Origin: PSRJ01 sp963825305
GTDB lineage: Bacteria; Acidobacteriota; Terriglobia; Bryobacterales; Bryobacteraceae
Direction of reading: 5' to 3'
NCBI GenBank assembly: GCA_963825305.1
Contig: CAWGTA010000010.1
Coordinates: forward strand, 62,001-126,000
DNA: 64,000 nt
Position numbers and translations under genes: made by a program. Positions 63,105-64,000 of the stretch are shown one piece after another. How positions within the stretch are numbered: position 1 is the first letter of the stretch; the number at the start of each line of letters is the position of its first letter. The notes under the pieces are model-generated. The model was given only the letters and a program-made list of their open reading frames with translations. It was not told the origin of the DNA and searched no databases.

Positions 63105-64000
63105 ATGCCCCGTCCCCGCAAGCCCGTCTCCGAAGAACAACTCGCGGCCAATCGCGCCAACGCCACCCAGTCCACCGGGCCCCGTACCCCCGAAGGCAAG
63201 GCCCGCTCCGCGCAGAACGCCCGCAAGCACGGTTTTACCGCCGCCGTCTTTGCCGTCGTCCGCTTGGAAGACCTCGATGAGGTCGCCCACCTGAAAACCG
63301 ACCTGGTCGCCGTCTACCAGCCCATCAATGCCCAGGAGCTCTTCGCCATCGAGCGCATCGCCTTGGCCCAGCAGTCCGTGCTCCGCGCCGCCCGCCTGGA
63401 AGCCGGTCTCTTTACCACCTGCCTCAATGAGGTCCTCGATTCCTCCGGCCAGCCGTTCTTTCCCATGTCCCCGGAACTCGTCGGCGATGGCGACATCCAA
63501 ACCACCCGCGCCCAGAACCGCAACTATGCCCTCGCCGAAGGCTTCCAGCGTATGGCTAAGACCGCCAACACCTGGTCCCTTTTCCTGCGCTACCAGGCCC
63601 AGTCCGAACGTCTCTACCGTCGCGCCGTCGAAGATCTGGAACGGCTGCAGGCCCTGCGGCCAAATTTACCAAACGAACCCGTTTCCCCCGGCCTACCCGA
63701 GCCAAACGAAACCGTTTCACCGCCCGATGAAACGAACCCATCCCTTCCCCAGGTCCTTCCCAACCACGAAGCGGTCCCCGCCGCTTCGCTCCAGACCCCT
63801 TGCCGGAATGGCACACCGCACGCGAAGTTATTGAGCGAAAGATCCCCTGCGTCTCCACCTGCGCGACGCCCGAACCGCGCACTAAAACCACCAGGCCTCT
63901 TTCGGTTGGCCTGCGCCGTCGCCCCGCGAACGTCGAAATGTCCCCGGCACCACTTGCTCTACAATGAAGTACGTGGGAAGCGAAGCGACACTGAAGCTCG
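63105..64000 (+). CDS. Conserved acidobacterial hypothetical protein, 3' end outside the window
   Basis: The frame from ATG at 63105 stays open to the window end (at least 298 codons). The N terminus EEQLAANRANATQSTGPRTP followed by EGKARSAQNARKHG matches a family found in many copies in Acidobacteria and Planctomycetes. A helical middle (VAHLKTDLVAVYQPINAQEL) follows; from about residue 190 the sequence is Pro/Asn-rich (PNLPNEPVSPGLPEPNET). After about 63790 coding quality drops and a neighbouring frame looks equally good, so the true end or a frameshift may lie there. Function unknown. Confidence 0.6.
   Translation, partial: MPRPRKPVSEEQLAANRANATQSTGPRTPEGKARSAQNARKHGFTAAVFAVVRLEDLDEVAHLKTDLVAVYQPINAQELFAIERIALAQQSVLRAARLEAGLFTTCLNEVLDSSGQPFFPMSPELVGDGDIQTTRAQNRNYALAEGFQRMAKTANTWSLFLRYQAQSERLYRRAVEDLERLQALRPNLPNEPVSPGLPEPNETVSPPDETNPSLPQVLPNHEAVPAASLQTPCRNGTPHAKLLSERSPASPPARRPNRALKPPGLFRLACAVAPRTSKCPRHHLLYNEVRGKRSDTEA

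Overview
The window looks like a chromosomal piece of an Acidobacteriota genome, most likely of the Solibacter/Bryobacter lineage. This rests on family recognition: a BlaR1-like M56 peptidase fused to a DUF3738/TIGR03435 domain next to a BlaI repressor, a very large Oar-like TonB receptor with an N-terminal carboxypeptidase-regulatory domain, a cytochrome c/copper-monooxygenase-like secreted protein, and many small dispersed inverted repeats. Base composition is GC-rich. No tRNA, rRNA, CRISPR array or intact mobile element was seen.

Layout. 1-6 kb: the tail of an unknown gene, a secreted carboxymuconolactone-decarboxylase protein, and a minus-strand run of five glycosyltransferases (surface polysaccharide). 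6-9.2 kb: small secreted protein, 2H phosphoesterase, M3 oligopeptidase. 9.2-14.4 kb: tightly overlapped operon of TonB receptor, PF04392-type binding protein, histidine kinase and response regulator. 14.6-17.8 kb: divergent Oar-like receptor. 17.9-22.7 kb: small regulators and hypotheticals (HTH, Cys-rich HTH, YdjM-like membrane protein, Hpt, IscU-like scaffold, membrane-tethered receiver). 22.8-36.9 kb: plus-strand block of housekeeping and metabolic genes (cytochrome c/monooxygenase, Nudix, AhpD-like, rlmB, sugar isomerase, asnS, arginase, ddl, S41 protease, gdh, mutS, anmK). 36.9-41.9 kb: minus-strand small zinc-ribbon protein, ypdA, alaS, HDOD protein. 42.2-48.2 kb: complete SUF operon sufB-C-D-S-U-T ending with its Rrf2 regulator. 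48.2-50.3 kb: blaI and M56-DUF3738. 50.5-51.2 kb: three small genes including a 38-residue four-cysteine microprotein. 51.3-53.9 kb: CsgG-like protein and Ser/Thr kinase. 54-59.3 kb: GT9, mtnP, meaB, acyl-CoA dehydrogenase, Gfo/Idh/MocA oxidoreductase. 59.4-62.1 kb: two MFS transporters. 62.1-64 kb: hypothetical, a possible transposase scrap, and a conserved acidobacterial protein running off the end.

Two window-wide patterns deserve attention. First, at least five families of short inverted repeats sit between genes, form or flank stop codons, and one family is inserted in frame inside conserved genes (anmK, sufD, the M56 peptidase, meaB). Second, six genes, including the essential alaS, carry one or two single-base frameshifts whose lengths return to a multiple of three once corrected; sequencing or assembly error is the simplest reading.

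Regulatory sites visible by eye are a sigma70-type promoter with a palindrome over its -10 box ahead of sufB, and a blaI promoter whose spacer and -35 region carry two 14-bp dyads 20 bp apart.
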